From NCBI GenBank assembly GCA_002748425.1, contig PDSJ01000010.1, positions 187,643 through 250,858 of the forward strand: DNA of 63,216 nt. The letters are read 5' to 3'. Below are positions 55,210 to 63,216 of this stretch, one piece after another. The DNA is from a candidate division KSB3 bacterium. GTDB lineage: Bacteria > Moduliflexota > Moduliflexia > Moduliflexales > Moduliflexaceae. How positions within the stretch are numbered: position 1 is the first letter of the stretch; each line of letters begins with the position of its first letter. The notes under the pieces were generated by a model, which was given only the letters and a program-made list of their open reading frames with translations, made no database searches and had not been told where the DNA came from. A program made the translations under genes and the position numbers.

Positions 55210-57150
55210 ATGACTGCAAGAGAAGACCTTTGCCATTCAAGCATCATCATCGTCAGTGACAACCCCTTGCGCTTGGAGCGCTTTGCTGGCGAACTGCAAG
55301 AGCATGGATGCTCCATCGAGGTGCTGGAACACGGAAGACAAGATCTCCCGGCCTTTATTGAAAAGACGAATCCGGATTTGCTTATCTTCGATGTGTTTCG
55401 TATCGGCAGCAAAGAACTCGAGATGTGCCGACGTATTACGCAGCACGAGCGGACCTGCGACGTACCGGTGATGTTCATCACAACTCTGACGGAAACCATC
55501 AACAAGGTGCAAAGCTTTGAGGCGGGAGCCGCAGATTACATCAGCCGTCCTTTCTCACATGAAGAAGTCCTGGCGCGCATGACAGCTCATCTTCGTATCA
55601 GGAGCCTGCAGAAATGCCTTCGAGAAAAAAATCATCGGCTGGAGCAGGAAGTTCTCGAGCACCGACGTACCGAGCAAGCCTTACGGGAGAGCGAAGAACG
55701 TTTTAAGGTCCTGGCGGAAGCCACGTTTGAAGGCGTCATTGTCCACGAAAAAGGCTTGATCGTCGACGTCAATCACATGATGGAAGAGATGTTTGCGTTT
55801 AAGCGCTCTGAGCTGATCGGGAAAAACGCCCTCGATCTGATGATGGCGGAACTCAGCGACGGTATTGTGGGCAACATTCATTCTGACTATGAAAACCTGA
55901 CCGAAGGTGAGGGAATCCGGAAAGACGGGACACGCTTTCCAGTGGAAATTCAGATCAAAAAAATTCCTTATTATGGACGCAGTGCCCGCGTAGCAGCAAT
56001 TCGGGATGTCACCTGGCGTAAGCAGGTTGAAAATACGATTAAGGAATCACGCCGGCACATCTGCAGCATTATCGAGAGTTCTCTTGATATGATTATCAGC
56101 GTCGATCATGAACGCAAGATCGTCGAGTTCAATCGCTCCGCCCAGAAAGTTTTTGGCTATACTGCCGACGAAGTTATTGGACGATCAATTGACTTGCTCT
56201 ACGCAGATCCGAAAGAATCGTCACACATTCATGAACAGATGAAGTCAGAAGGTCAGCTCATCATGGAAGTCGTCAACCGGCGCAAGAGCGGAGAAAAATT
56301 TCCCTGTCTGCTTTCGGCCTCAACCTTACGAAACGCAAAGGGTGGACGGATCGGCTACATGGGGGTTTCCCGCGATATCACCGAACAGAAACGCGCAGAA
56401 GCCGAGCTGATAGCTGTGCATAATGACCTGCGAGATAAAAACGAGCAGCTCAAAGAGCTGAACGCGAGTAAAGATAAATTTTTTTCGATCATATCTCACG
56501 ATCTTAAAAATCCCTTCAGCATCCTGCTGGGATTAGCCGAGCTTCTGAGCATGAATGTCCAAAAGTATGACAAGGCGAAAACCCAGGGGCTTGTCACCCG
56601 GCTCTATTCCTCGGCTCAAAAATTGTATACACTGCTTGAAAATCTCTTAACTTGGTCGAAAGTTCAAAGAGGTCTGATGGAATGTGTGCCTGCCAAAATC
56701 GATCTTCACACTCTTGTGGAAGAGACCATCGATCTGTTCACGGCGCAATCCGAGAAAAAACACATCAGGCTGTACAATGCAATACCGCCCGGGATAGAGG
56801 CCTGGGCCGATGAAAGCATGGTGAACACGGTCTTACGCAACCTGATCTCCAATGCCCTGAAATACAGCAACAGCGACGGGCTTGTGCATGTGTGCGCCGA
56901 GAAGTCTGAACAAGATTTTTGGGAGATTTCAGTCTCAGACAATGGGGTCGGTATTCCCGATTACGCCCTGCCGAATCTCCTCAGAATCGACACCCATTAT
57001 ACACATTTGGGGACCTTCGGAGAAGAGGGAACCGGGCTTGGCCTCATTCTCTGTCGCGAACTTGTGGAGCAAAACGGCGGCACACTTCGTGTCGAGAGTA
57101 AAGTCGATCAAGGAACAACCTTCTTTTTTACTTTGCCTCAAAGCCATTGA
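55210..57150 (+). CDS. Sensor histidine kinase: degenerate receiver, two PAS domains, HisKA and HATPase
   Basis: About 646 residues, soluble. Order: N-terminal receiver domain (10-125), a coiled linker, PAS (about 165-280), PAS with PAC (about 285-405), HisKA (about 425-490) with the His in SIISHDLKNPFS, and HATPase with NLISNALKYS, DNGVGIP and GTGLGLIL. The receiver keeps the phospho-Asp (D61 in LLIFDVF) but has Arg instead of the catalytic Lys (SRPFS, residue 113) and only one acidic residue at its first strand, so phosphotransfer is doubtful. AAGGAG before ATG 55210 sets the start. It precedes an SLC13-like transporter by 41 bp. Confidence 0.88.
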   Translation: MTAREDLCHSSIIIVSDNPLRLERFAGELQEHGCSIEVLEHGRQDLPAFIEKTNPDLLIFDVFRIGSKELEMCRRITQHERTCDVPVMFITTLTETINKVQSFEAGAADYISRPFSHEEVLARMTAHLRIRSLQKCLREKNHRLEQEVLEHRRTEQALRESEERFKVLAEATFEGVIVHEKGLIVDVNHMMEEMFAFKRSELIGKNALDLMMAELSDGIVGNIHSDYENLTEGEGIRKDGTRFPVEIQIKKIPYYGRSARVAAIRDVTWRKQVENTIKESRRHICSIIESSLDMIISVDHERKIVEFNRSAQKVFGYTADEVIGRSIDLLYADPKESSHIHEQMKSEGQLIMEVVNRRKSGEKFPCLLSASTLRNAKGGRIGYMGVSRDITEQKRAEAELIAVHNDLRDKNEQLKELNASKDKFFSIISHDLKNPFSILLGLAELLSMNVQKYDKAKTQGLVTRLYSSAQKLYTLLENLLTWSKVQRGLMECVPAKIDLHTLVEETIDLFTAQSEKKHIRLYNAIPPGIEAWADESMVNTVLRNLISNALKYSNSDGLVHVCAEKSEQDFWEISVSDNGVGIPDYALPNLLRIDTHYTHLGTFGEEGTGLGLILCRELVEQNGGTLRVESKVDQGTTFFFTLPQSH

Positions 57151-57191
57151 GTTCCCAGGATGCTTGTCGCCGCTTTACCGAGACGGTTGTC

Positions 57192-58433
57192 ATGGATAAC
57201 TTTTACGTATATATCGACAAAATTCAACTCCTGTTTATTTTTATCAACAGCTTTCTGCTCTCACGAGTCCTTGTCGTGACAAAAGTGCCAGAACGCCTGG
57301 TGCTCTATCTGATCGGCAAGCAGCATCTCCCTATCAGTCGAATCAGCTTGTATGTTATCGCAGCCTCTGCCTTGCTCTCGTTTTTCATTCCCAACGTCAT
57401 CACGGTACTGGCCTTACTGCCGATCCTCAAAATCCTCTGCGACACCTTTGAAGAGTCACTTCCTTTGCGCTACCGTGAAATCGAGACGCTGCTTCCCCTC
57501 GCTCTGATTTACGGTGCAAACATCGGCGGGATGGGATCGATAACCGGCACGCCGGCGAACGGGATTATGGTTGTATACGCGACCTTGTATAATCTGCCCG
57601 GCGTTGAGTATCTAACCTTTGAAAACTGGCTGCTGTGGGGAGTACCGATCGTCTGCGCATTTGTCATCATGTCATGGCTCCTGCTGACGTTATACTTTCG
57701 TTTGTGGACCTATGACAATGATCTCGTTCGTGTGATCGTTCACGAAACTGATGCCTGCCATCCCCTGCAAAAAATCGCAGTCAAAATTACGCTCCTTTTC
57801 TTTCTGTTGTCGATTTTATTATCCATTCTGATTAAAACGTCAGGGCAGCAGATCTTCATTCTTGGCCTCACAGGCAGTTCCAGTCTGGTGTTGATCCTGC
57901 TGCTGTTTATCATCCCCATTCGGAGCCCTCTTGATCATATCCCCCGACGTATGCTGCACATGAAAGATTGCTACAGCAACCTCCCCTGGCGCGGCATTCT
58001 TGTGCTGGGCGTCATTGTGCTGCTGCTTGGGATCGGTGCACTGCTGAATATCCAGAAATACATCCTGCTGCTGTTTCAGGCCGTGTTTCAACAGGACTAT
58101 TCCCCTGTCATGTTGTATCTCGTTGTTGCGGCATTAACAGCGTTTTCAACTGAGCTGTTCAGTAACACGGTGGTACAGATTGCGATGTTTATCGTCATGC
58201 GTCCTCTTTGTGAGGCATCGAGTCTGGTGGCGCTTCAGACCTTTTTGATTATTACACTTTCCTGTACCAGCGCCTTTATGACGCCGATCGCCACCGGGGT
58301 CAACGGACTGGCATTTGGGGAGATGAAGGGAATTTCCTTTTCCAGGATGATGATCGTAGGCTTGCTCATGAAAATTTCAAGCATTCTGATGCTGGCCTTT
58401 GGAGTTCCCTGGCTGTTCAGCCTGGCGCTCTGA
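57192..58433 (+). CDS. SLC13/DASS-like divalent anion:Na+ symporter family transporter
   Basis: A 413-residue inner-membrane protein with about 11 hydrophobic helices. Two inverted-repeat signature segments are visible: ANIGGMGSITGTPANGI (about 110-126), and SAFMTPIATGVNGLAF near residue 360. They resemble the SNT sodium/substrate motifs of SLC13 carriers (dicarboxylates, citrate, sulfate), with altered residues in the second. ATG 57192 is preferred to the TTG at 57147. It lies 41 bp behind the PAS kinase gene, suggesting regulated uptake, but the substrate cannot be told. Confidence 0.8.
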   Translation: MDNFYVYIDKIQLLFIFINSFLLSRVLVVTKVPERLVLYLIGKQHLPISRISLYVIAASALLSFFIPNVITVLALLPILKILCDTFEESLPLRYREIETLLPLALIYGANIGGMGSITGTPANGIMVVYATLYNLPGVEYLTFENWLLWGVPIVCAFVIMSWLLLTLYFRLWTYDNDLVRVIVHETDACHPLQKIAVKITLLFFLLSILLSILIKTSGQQIFILGLTGSSSLVLILLLFIIPIRSPLDHIPRRMLHMKDCYSNLPWRGILVLGVIVLLLGIGALLNIQKYILLLFQAVFQQDYSPVMLYLVVAALTAFSTELFSNTVVQIAMFIVMRPLCEASSLVALQTFLIITLSCTSAFMTPIATGVNGLAFGEMKGISFSRMMIVGLLMKISSILMLAFGVPWLFSLAL

Positions 58434-58574
58434 TTTCCTCTTTCAGTATAGGTCTTGCTGCGTCCGTCCATGAAATCAGAACTTCTCTGGCTCAGAGAAA
58501 AGCGCTTTAGCCGAGGAAGAAAAGCGTTTCAACGACGATCTGAAAGGAAAAGCCAAAAGTTTCCCGGGATCTGC

Positions 58575-58590
58575 TTGACAAGATTGTCAA
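58575..58590. promoter_or_regulatory. Palindrome TTGACAA-GA-TTGTCAA before mutM
   Basis: A perfect dyad of 7-bp arms with a 2-base centre, containing the TTGACA hexamer seen upstream of many genes here. It lies 94 bases before the mutM start and could be an operator over a -35 box. A -10 with good spacing is not obvious (TAGAGA after 17 bases). Confidence 0.4.
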
Positions 58591-58684
58591 GGGCTATTAG
58601 AGAATTCATGAGCATAACGCATAGAGCCACAAATCAACTCCAGCTTCGGAGTTCGATTCGATGTGGAGAGGAATATTATTGAAG

Positions 58685-59521
58685 ATGCCTGAATTACCTG
58701 AAGTACAAACTGTGGTTAACGATTTGAATGCTGCCGGACTTGTCGGATTGAGCATAAGAGCTGCCGAAGTCTTCTGGCAGAAAACTGTCGCCCCGTTCTC
58801 GCCTGAAGAATTTTCTCAACAGCTCTGCGGTCACGTGATTCAACATATTTGGCGGCGGGCCAAATATATCGTGTGGGATCTCGATCAGGGCGCTCATATA
58901 CTGATCCATCTTCGTATGTCTGGGCGTTTAGAGCTTGTGGAGACGGCTCAGAACCGTAAAAAACACGAGCATGTAATTTTTCATCTGAGCGATGGACGCC
59001 AGTTGCGTTTCCACGACACTCGTAAATTCGGCCGCATCTTACTCGTGACTTCACTCAGGCAAGCGCTCGGTCATCTGGGCCCGGAACCGCTTCGGCCGGA
59101 ATTTACGGCACAGGGCTTCCATGACGCCCTCCATCAGCGCAAGCGCCAGATGAAGCCGCTGCTGCTGGATCAGACATTTTTAGCAGGCTTGGGAAATATT
59201 TATGTGGATGAAGCCTTGTGGGAGGCCCGGATTCATCCCAAACGACTTTCCTCATCGCTGTCAGAACATGAAAGCCATAGTCTGCACAAGGCCATTCGAA
59301 ACGTGCTGAATAAAGGCTTGATCAATCTCGGCACCACGCTTGGAACGGGAAAAGCCAATTTTTATTCTGTCGGGCGGCGGCAGGGCCACAACAGCGAGAC
59401 ATTGAATGTTTTTCGCCGCAACGGCCTCCCCTGCCCGCGCTGCGACACGCCGATTGAACGCCTGATCGTCGGTCAGCGCAGCACGCATATCTGTCCGCTC
59501 TGTCAGAAAACATCAACGTAA
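58685..59521 (+). CDS. mutM: Formamidopyrimidine-DNA glycosylase
   Basis: A 278-residue Fpg. After Met removal, the N-terminal Pro-Glu (MPELPEVQTV) is the Schiff-base nucleophile and acid, which fixes the start at 58685 rather than 58661. The H2TH region (FLAGLGNIYVDEALWEARIHP) and the C-terminal four-cysteine zinc finger (CPRCDTPIERLIVGQRSTHIC, then CQK) are complete. It excises 8-oxoguanine. Together with the MutT-like Nudix protein at 4086 it completes a GO-type defence; no mutY is in the window. Confidence 0.97.
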   Translation: MPELPEVQTVVNDLNAAGLVGLSIRAAEVFWQKTVAPFSPEEFSQQLCGHVIQHIWRRAKYIVWDLDQGAHILIHLRMSGRLELVETAQNRKKHEHVIFHLSDGRQLRFHDTRKFGRILLVTSLRQALGHLGPEPLRPEFTAQGFHDALHQRKRQMKPLLLDQTFLAGLGNIYVDEALWEARIHPKRLSSSLSEHESHSLHKAIRNVLNKGLINLGTTLGTGKANFYSVGRRQGHNSETLNVFRRNGLPCPRCDTPIERLIVGQRSTHICPLCQKTST

Positions 59522-59579
59522 AAAGTGTGTGTTTGCGCGTTGTTGTGCCAAAATATACTTTTTGCCTTTCTCTTTACCT

Positions 59580-60353
59580 ATGAATACACGACACAAATTC
59601 GATGTGAATTGTCTCCAGATTCTGATCGGCCTGAACGTGCTGATCTTTTTTTTACTTCCGAAATCTGGCTTTTGGTGGCAAGTTGCCTTAAGTTCCTATG
59701 GTATAAAAAGCCTTAAACTGTGGCAGCTCGTGAGCTATCAATTCCTGCACGGCAGCCTGACCCACCTGTGTTTCAATATGTGGGGTCTCTACCTCTTCGG
59801 CAGGTATGTCCTGAAACAGATGGGGACACAGCGCTTTCTCACTCTCTACTTTTTGAGTGGAATTTCCGGGGCCCTGCTCTGGCTGCTGTTTAACTGGAAC
59901 TCCCGGGTTCCGGTCATCGGAGCCAGCGGAGCGGTATTCGGTGTGATGATGGCGGCTGCGCTGTATTTTCCGGAGATGCGAATCATGCTGCTGATTCCGC
60001 CGATTCCGTTGAAGCTTCGAACGTTTGTTCTGATCTATGCTGCCATCGAAATTTTCAGTGAGTTTTCGGCCATGCAAAGCGGGATTGCGCATTTGGCGCA
60101 TCTGGGAGGCTTTCTGGCAGCCTACCTTTACATCAGATTAAGTTCCGGTGAAAGCCTGGGAGCGGTCCTGAAGCATCCTCTGGCAGCGTTCAATCGCCCG
60201 ACACATCAGTCGCTCAGTTACAGACCCACGACGGGGACGCCCAGCGAGATTAACCGCAAAACGTTTGAAATAATCATGTCGGAGATCGAAAAACTTGAAC
60301 ATGAGAACTCGCAAGCGACGGACGTGATGGATCAAGAGGACAAACAAGCGTAG
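59580..60353 (+). CDS. Rhomboid-family intramembrane serine protease
   Basis: About 257 residues with six membrane helices. The catalytic Ser is in GASGAVFGVM (about residue 120) and the partner His in AHLAHLGGFLAAYLYIRL (about residue 177). The loop before helix 2 has the usual pattern LTHLCFNMWGLYLFG. A cytosolic, charged tail of about 60 residues follows. ATG 59580 has no clear site; GTG 59529 is an alternative. It starts 58 bp after mutM. Confidence 0.92.
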   Translation: MNTRHKFDVNCLQILIGLNVLIFFLLPKSGFWWQVALSSYGIKSLKLWQLVSYQFLHGSLTHLCFNMWGLYLFGRYVLKQMGTQRFLTLYFLSGISGALLWLLFNWNSRVPVIGASGAVFGVMMAAALYFPEMRIMLLIPPIPLKLRTFVLIYAAIEIFSEFSAMQSGIAHLAHLGGFLAAYLYIRLSSGESLGAVLKHPLAAFNRPTHQSLSYRPTTGTPSEINRKTFEIIMSEIEKLEHENSQATDVMDQEDKQA

Positions 60354-60414
60354 CAAGCTGCAGAAAGAGTAAAAACATCGAGCATACCAACGATACCATA
60401 AGGAGACATGCAGC

Positions 60415-61050
60415 ATGAAAGATTATAACCAGCTTATTCAGACTCTGTCTTTAGCAATGGGCGCATCCTGGGCCGGCGGCATCAATCTCTATGCCACGAT
60501 CGTGATGCTCGGAGGATTAGGCATGGTCGGTGCGATTCGCCTGCCGGACGGCTTACAGATGCTTACACATCCGGCCGTCATCGGAGCCGCAGCAATTATG
60601 TATATCGTCGAATTCTTTGCTGATAAAATCCCGGTTGTAGACAATACCTGGGACGCTGTACATACCTTTATACGTATTCCCCTGAGCGCTCTGCTGGCAG
60701 CTGGAGCCGTCGGAGACGTCAGTCCGGCTTTGAGCATTGCGGCTGGCCTGTTGGGCGGAGGGATCGCTGCAAGCACACATTCGGCGAAAGCCGGCACAAG
60801 GATGCTGCTCAACGTGTCGCCGGAACCGTTCACCAATATAGCTGCTTCGCTCACAGAGGATGTCGCGGTCGTGGCTGGCTTATGGACAGCCTTACATTAT
60901 CCGCTCATCTTCATTCTGCTGTTTATCATCTTTCTGCTGCTACTGCTATGGCTCCTCCCGAACATTTGGCGCGGTGTTAAAAAGATTGTGGACATGTTCA
61001 GGCGGTTCTTTGGCGGTCGTCCGTCAACATCCGACGCTGGATCATCATAA
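60415..61050 (+). CDS. DUF4126-family membrane protein
   Basis: A 211-residue multi-helix inner-membrane protein of the DUF4126 family. It opens LSLAMGASWAGGINLYATI and contains HPAVIGAAAIMYIVEFFADKIPVVDNTWD, followed by more helices; the last, FILLFIIFLLLLLWLL, is strongly hydrophobic, and a basic tail follows. The family has no assigned function. AAGGAGA precedes the ATG. It lies downstream of the rhomboid gene on the same strand. Confidence 0.85.
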   Translation: MKDYNQLIQTLSLAMGASWAGGINLYATIVMLGGLGMVGAIRLPDGLQMLTHPAVIGAAAIMYIVEFFADKIPVVDNTWDAVHTFIRIPLSALLAAGAVGDVSPALSIAAGLLGGGIAASTHSAKAGTRMLLNVSPEPFTNIAASLTEDVAVVAGLWTALHYPLIFILLFIIFLLLLLWLLPNIWRGVKKIVDMFRRFFGGRPSTSDAGSS

Positions 61051-61134
61051 TAACTTGACAAATGAAAGGCTAGGCAGAGGACAGTGTGAACACACTATTC
61101 GTCATCGCAGAACATTCATGAGAAGGAGGATATT

Positions 61135-62469
61135 ATGTCTACAAAAGTCACGATCGGCGCACAAGAATATTTTCCAGAAATCGCTAAGATTCAGTATGAA
61201 GGACCGGAGTCAGAGAATCCTCTTGCCTTTAAGTATTATGATGAAAACAAAGTGGTCGCCGGAAAAAGCATGAAAGACCATTTCCGTTTTTCTGTTGCCT
61301 ATTGGCATACCTTCTGTAACACTGGTGAAGATCCGTTTGGACCGGGTACGCAACCCCTGCCCTGGCTGCAAGGCACCGATATGATGACTGTGGCCAAACA
61401 AAAACTGGACGCCGCCTTTGAATTCAGCAGCAAGCTTGGAGTACCGTTTTATTGTTTCCACGATCGCGACATGGCTCCTGAAGGCCGCAGCGTCACGGAA
61501 TCGGAAGCGAACCTGAAAGAATTGCTTGGACTCGCGAAACAAAAGCAAAGCGAATCCGGCGTCAAACTCCTGTGGGGAACGGCAAATCTGTTCTCACATC
61601 CCCGATACATGAACGGGGCTTCAACCAATCCTCATTTCCCTGTTGTTGCTCATGCTGCTGCTCAGGTAAAAGCCGCATTAGACGCCACAGTCGAATTGGG
61701 CGGTGAAAATTATGTCTTCTGGGGCGGCCGCGAAGGCTATTTCAGCCTGCTGAATACTGAAATGAAGCGAGAGCTGGATCATCTGGCCATGTTCCTGAGC
61801 AAAGCTCGCGATTATGGCCGTAAAATCGGATTTAACGGCACGTTTTTGATCGAGCCGAAACCGATGGAACCCACCAAACATCAATATGATTTCGATACTG
61901 CGACCGTCATTGGGTTTCTGCGTCACTACGGCCTGAGCGACGATTTCAAAATCAATATCGAGAATAACCATGCCACTCTGGCTGGGCACTCCTTTGCCCA
62001 CGAAGTGCAGATCGCTGCCGAAGCCGGCATGCTGGGAAGCCTCGATATCAACCAGGGCGATCCCTTTAACGGCTGGGACACAGATGAATTTATGTACAAC
62101 CTCTATGATGCCGTTCATGTGATGCTGGTGATGTTACAGTACGGCAGTTTCACAAATGGCGGCATGAACTTTGACGCCAAAGTCCGCAGGAGTTCCACCG
62201 ATCTGGAAGATATTTTCATCGGACATATCAGCTCAATGGACACGATCGCACGCGCGCTGCTCATTGCTGACCGCATCCTGCAGGAGTCTGAACTGCCAAA
62301 GCTGAAAAAAGCCCGGTATGCCGATTATGACTCAGGTGAGGGTGCCGCCTTTGAAAACGGCGACTTAAGCCTGGAACAACTTCGGGATATTGCGCTGAAC
62401 GCCGGCGAGCCTGAGCAGATCAGCGGAAAACAGGAACTCTGCGAAAGCATTATTAATCACTACCTCTAA
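61135..62469 (+). CDS. xylA: Xylose isomerase
   Basis: A 444-residue class II xylose isomerase (about 440 residues), converting D-xylose to D-xylulose. Catalytic and metal residues are in place: His and Asp in [13 protein letters not shown], Lys and Glu in [18 protein letters not shown], Glu and His in [12 protein letters not shown], and Asp in [22 protein letters not shown] before ATG 61135 is very strong. The protein opens [13 protein letters not shown], like other class II enzymes. No xylB or xylose transporter lies nearby. Confidence 0.98.
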   Translation: MSTKVTIGAQEYFPEIAKIQYEGPESENPLAFKYYDENKVVAGKSMKDHFRFSVAYWHTFCNTGEDPFGPGTQPLPWLQGTDMMTVAKQKLDAAFEFSSKLGVPFYCFHDRDMAPEGRSVTESEANLKELLGLAKQKQSESGVKLLWGTANLFSHPRYMNGASTNPHFPVVAHAAAQVKAALDATVELGGENYVFWGGREGYFSLLNTEMKRELDHLAMFLSKARDYGRKIGFNGTFLIEPKPMEPTKHQYDFDTATVIGFLRHYGLSDDFKINIENNHATLAGHSFAHEVQIAAEAGMLGSLDINQGDPFNGWDTDEFMYNLYDAVHVMLVMLQYGSFTNGGMNFDAKVRRSSTDLEDIFIGHISSMDTIARALLIADRILQESELPKLKKARYADYDSGEGAAFENGDLSLEQLRDIALNAGEPEQISGKQELCESIINHYL

Positions 62470-63216
62470 ACAAGGGCGCATCGAAAGAACACGGAAAAAC
62501 TGATGGCGCTCAGAATCTCCTGGAGTGCATCACGATTCTGGGCTTCATCAACATCTCAGAGAGCTTCTTCGACTCAGCTCAGGGACGCACAACGGAGGGA
62601 CAAAAAAGAAGTTGACAGGGCTCGCTAAGCGCTGTTTTGTGGGAAAAATTTATGAAACGCCCCTGTATGACGGACGGGAAACGATGCAGGACGACCGTGG
62701 AAAAATTGGAAGAACTGATGTATGTGGGCTTTAAAGCCACAGATATAAGATTCCAAGAAACTGCGGAATACTCCAAGGTTTTAAGAGCCAGGAAACAAGA
62801 CACAGATGAGCCTTTTCAGGACGTCTCCGAGGGACTGCGGCGGCCGTTGCGACAACCCGCAAGGTCGTGACGCGTGTGACCGACGCCTCAGGGGGCTTTT
62901 CCCAAATATCGTGGTGCCGGCTTTAGAGTAGCTGATGAACGAGGCTGGCATTCCTGCTAGTGAAACCGCACGACGCTGATGATGAACACCGCCGCCTGAT
63001 TGAACGAGGTTATCCGAAAATTCGTATCAACTGTAAAAACCCCATCAGCAATACTGTTCAAAATAAGGTCAACGAAATTCTCCAGACGAGTCTGTATCAT
63101 ACCGTGTTGCCTAAAATTTTGTTGTATGGCGTAATACCCCGGAAATCATGCTTTTGTCCATCTTTCTTAATGCTTTGTCTCAGCCCTTACAGCATTATGC
63201 ATCAGCATTGACACAC
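62470..63216. other. Unassigned terminal region
   Basis: About 750 bases after xylA with no gene I can support. A TTGACA at 62612-62617 is followed by an ATG at 62652 opening a frame to 62870 (MKRPCMTDGKRCRTTVEKLE and on, 72 residues), with no ribosome-binding site and no recognised family. Another frame at 62960-63211 lacks any pattern. It could be decayed sequence or the leader of a gene beyond the window. Confidence 0.4.

Noticed and set aside
62652..62870. 72-residue ORF after xylA
   Set aside because: It has a TTGACA upstream but no ribosome-binding site and no recognised family, so it is only mentioned in the regional note.
1..63216. Prophage, transposon or defence island
   Set aside because: I found no integrase, transposase, terminal repeats, toxin-antitoxin or restriction genes. 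Housekeeping genes dominate throughout.

Overview
The window reads as ordinary chromosome from a Gram-negative bacterium. Apolipoprotein N-acyltransferase, a lipobox lipoprotein and an OmpA-type peptidoglycan-binding domain indicate an outer membrane. Hcp, indolepyruvate:ferredoxin oxidoreductase and several radical SAM enzymes suggest an anaerobic or facultatively anaerobic life. Base composition is near 50% GC and most starts have an AAGGAG-like site. No 16S or phage/IS marker is present, so placement is inference: it looks like a poorly sampled phylum. Candidate phylum KSB3/Modulibacteria is one low-confidence guess; a deltaproteobacterial relative is another.

Layout. 1-3.2 kb: TetR regulator, Fe-S protein and hydroxylamine reductase (nitrosative stress). 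3.5-5.2 kb: DUF6155-like protein, Nudix hydrolase, hypoxanthine phosphoribosyltransferase. 5.4-6.8 kb: three prepilin-like proteins. 7-9 kb: PflX-type radical SAM (-) and an orphan OppC-type permease. 9.4-14.4 kb: tsaB, lnt, prfB (with the programmed +1 frameshift) and lysS. 14.5-16 kb: B12-binding radical SAM (-). 16.1-21.6 kb (-): a compact polyphosphate cluster of two-domain PPK2, SixA-like phosphatase, PPK1 and CHAD protein. 22-29.1 kb: tex, pgm, arfB-like, aminopeptidase P, secreted phosphodiester glycosidase-like protein. 29.4-33.3 kb: iorA, iorB and an NSS amino-acid:Na+ symporter. 33.4-39.5 kb: YyaL-type thioredoxin-fold protein, DUF1566 lipoprotein (-), zwf and pgl. 40-47.1 kb: a surface/envelope operon of a repeat-rich coiled-coil OmpA protein (frame broken by an exact 41-bp loss in a 255-bp repeat), an S55 peptidase, a beta-propeller protein and a Nif3-like protein. 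47.2-53.8 kb (-): tRNA-CAU, tilS, ftsH, cdaA, cdaR and a TPR protein with a HEPN-like tail (c-di-AMP module). 54-58.4 kb: NrdG-like radical SAM (-), a frameshifted small membrane protein (-), a PAS histidine kinase with degenerate receiver, and an SLC13-like transporter. 58.7-62.5 kb: mutM, rhomboid protease, DUF4126 protein, xylA. The last 750 bp hold nothing I can name.

How it fits together. Pgm, Zwf, Pgl and XylA point to sugar use through glucose-6-phosphate and the pentose phosphate route. IorAB with the symporter points to amino-acid uptake and ferredoxin-linked oxidation of 2-oxoacids. The PPK1/PPK2/SixA/CHAD cluster could store and spend polyphosphate. Long perfect intergenic hairpins (13-17 bp stems) and a recurrent TTGACA hexamer upstream of genes are the main non-coding signals. 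The items most worth following up are the polyphosphate cluster with its SixA extension, the TPR/HEPN-like partner of the c-di-AMP operon with alternative hairpins before cdaA, the repeat-deletion frameshift in the OmpA coiled-coil gene, and the TetR operator candidate at the hcp locus.
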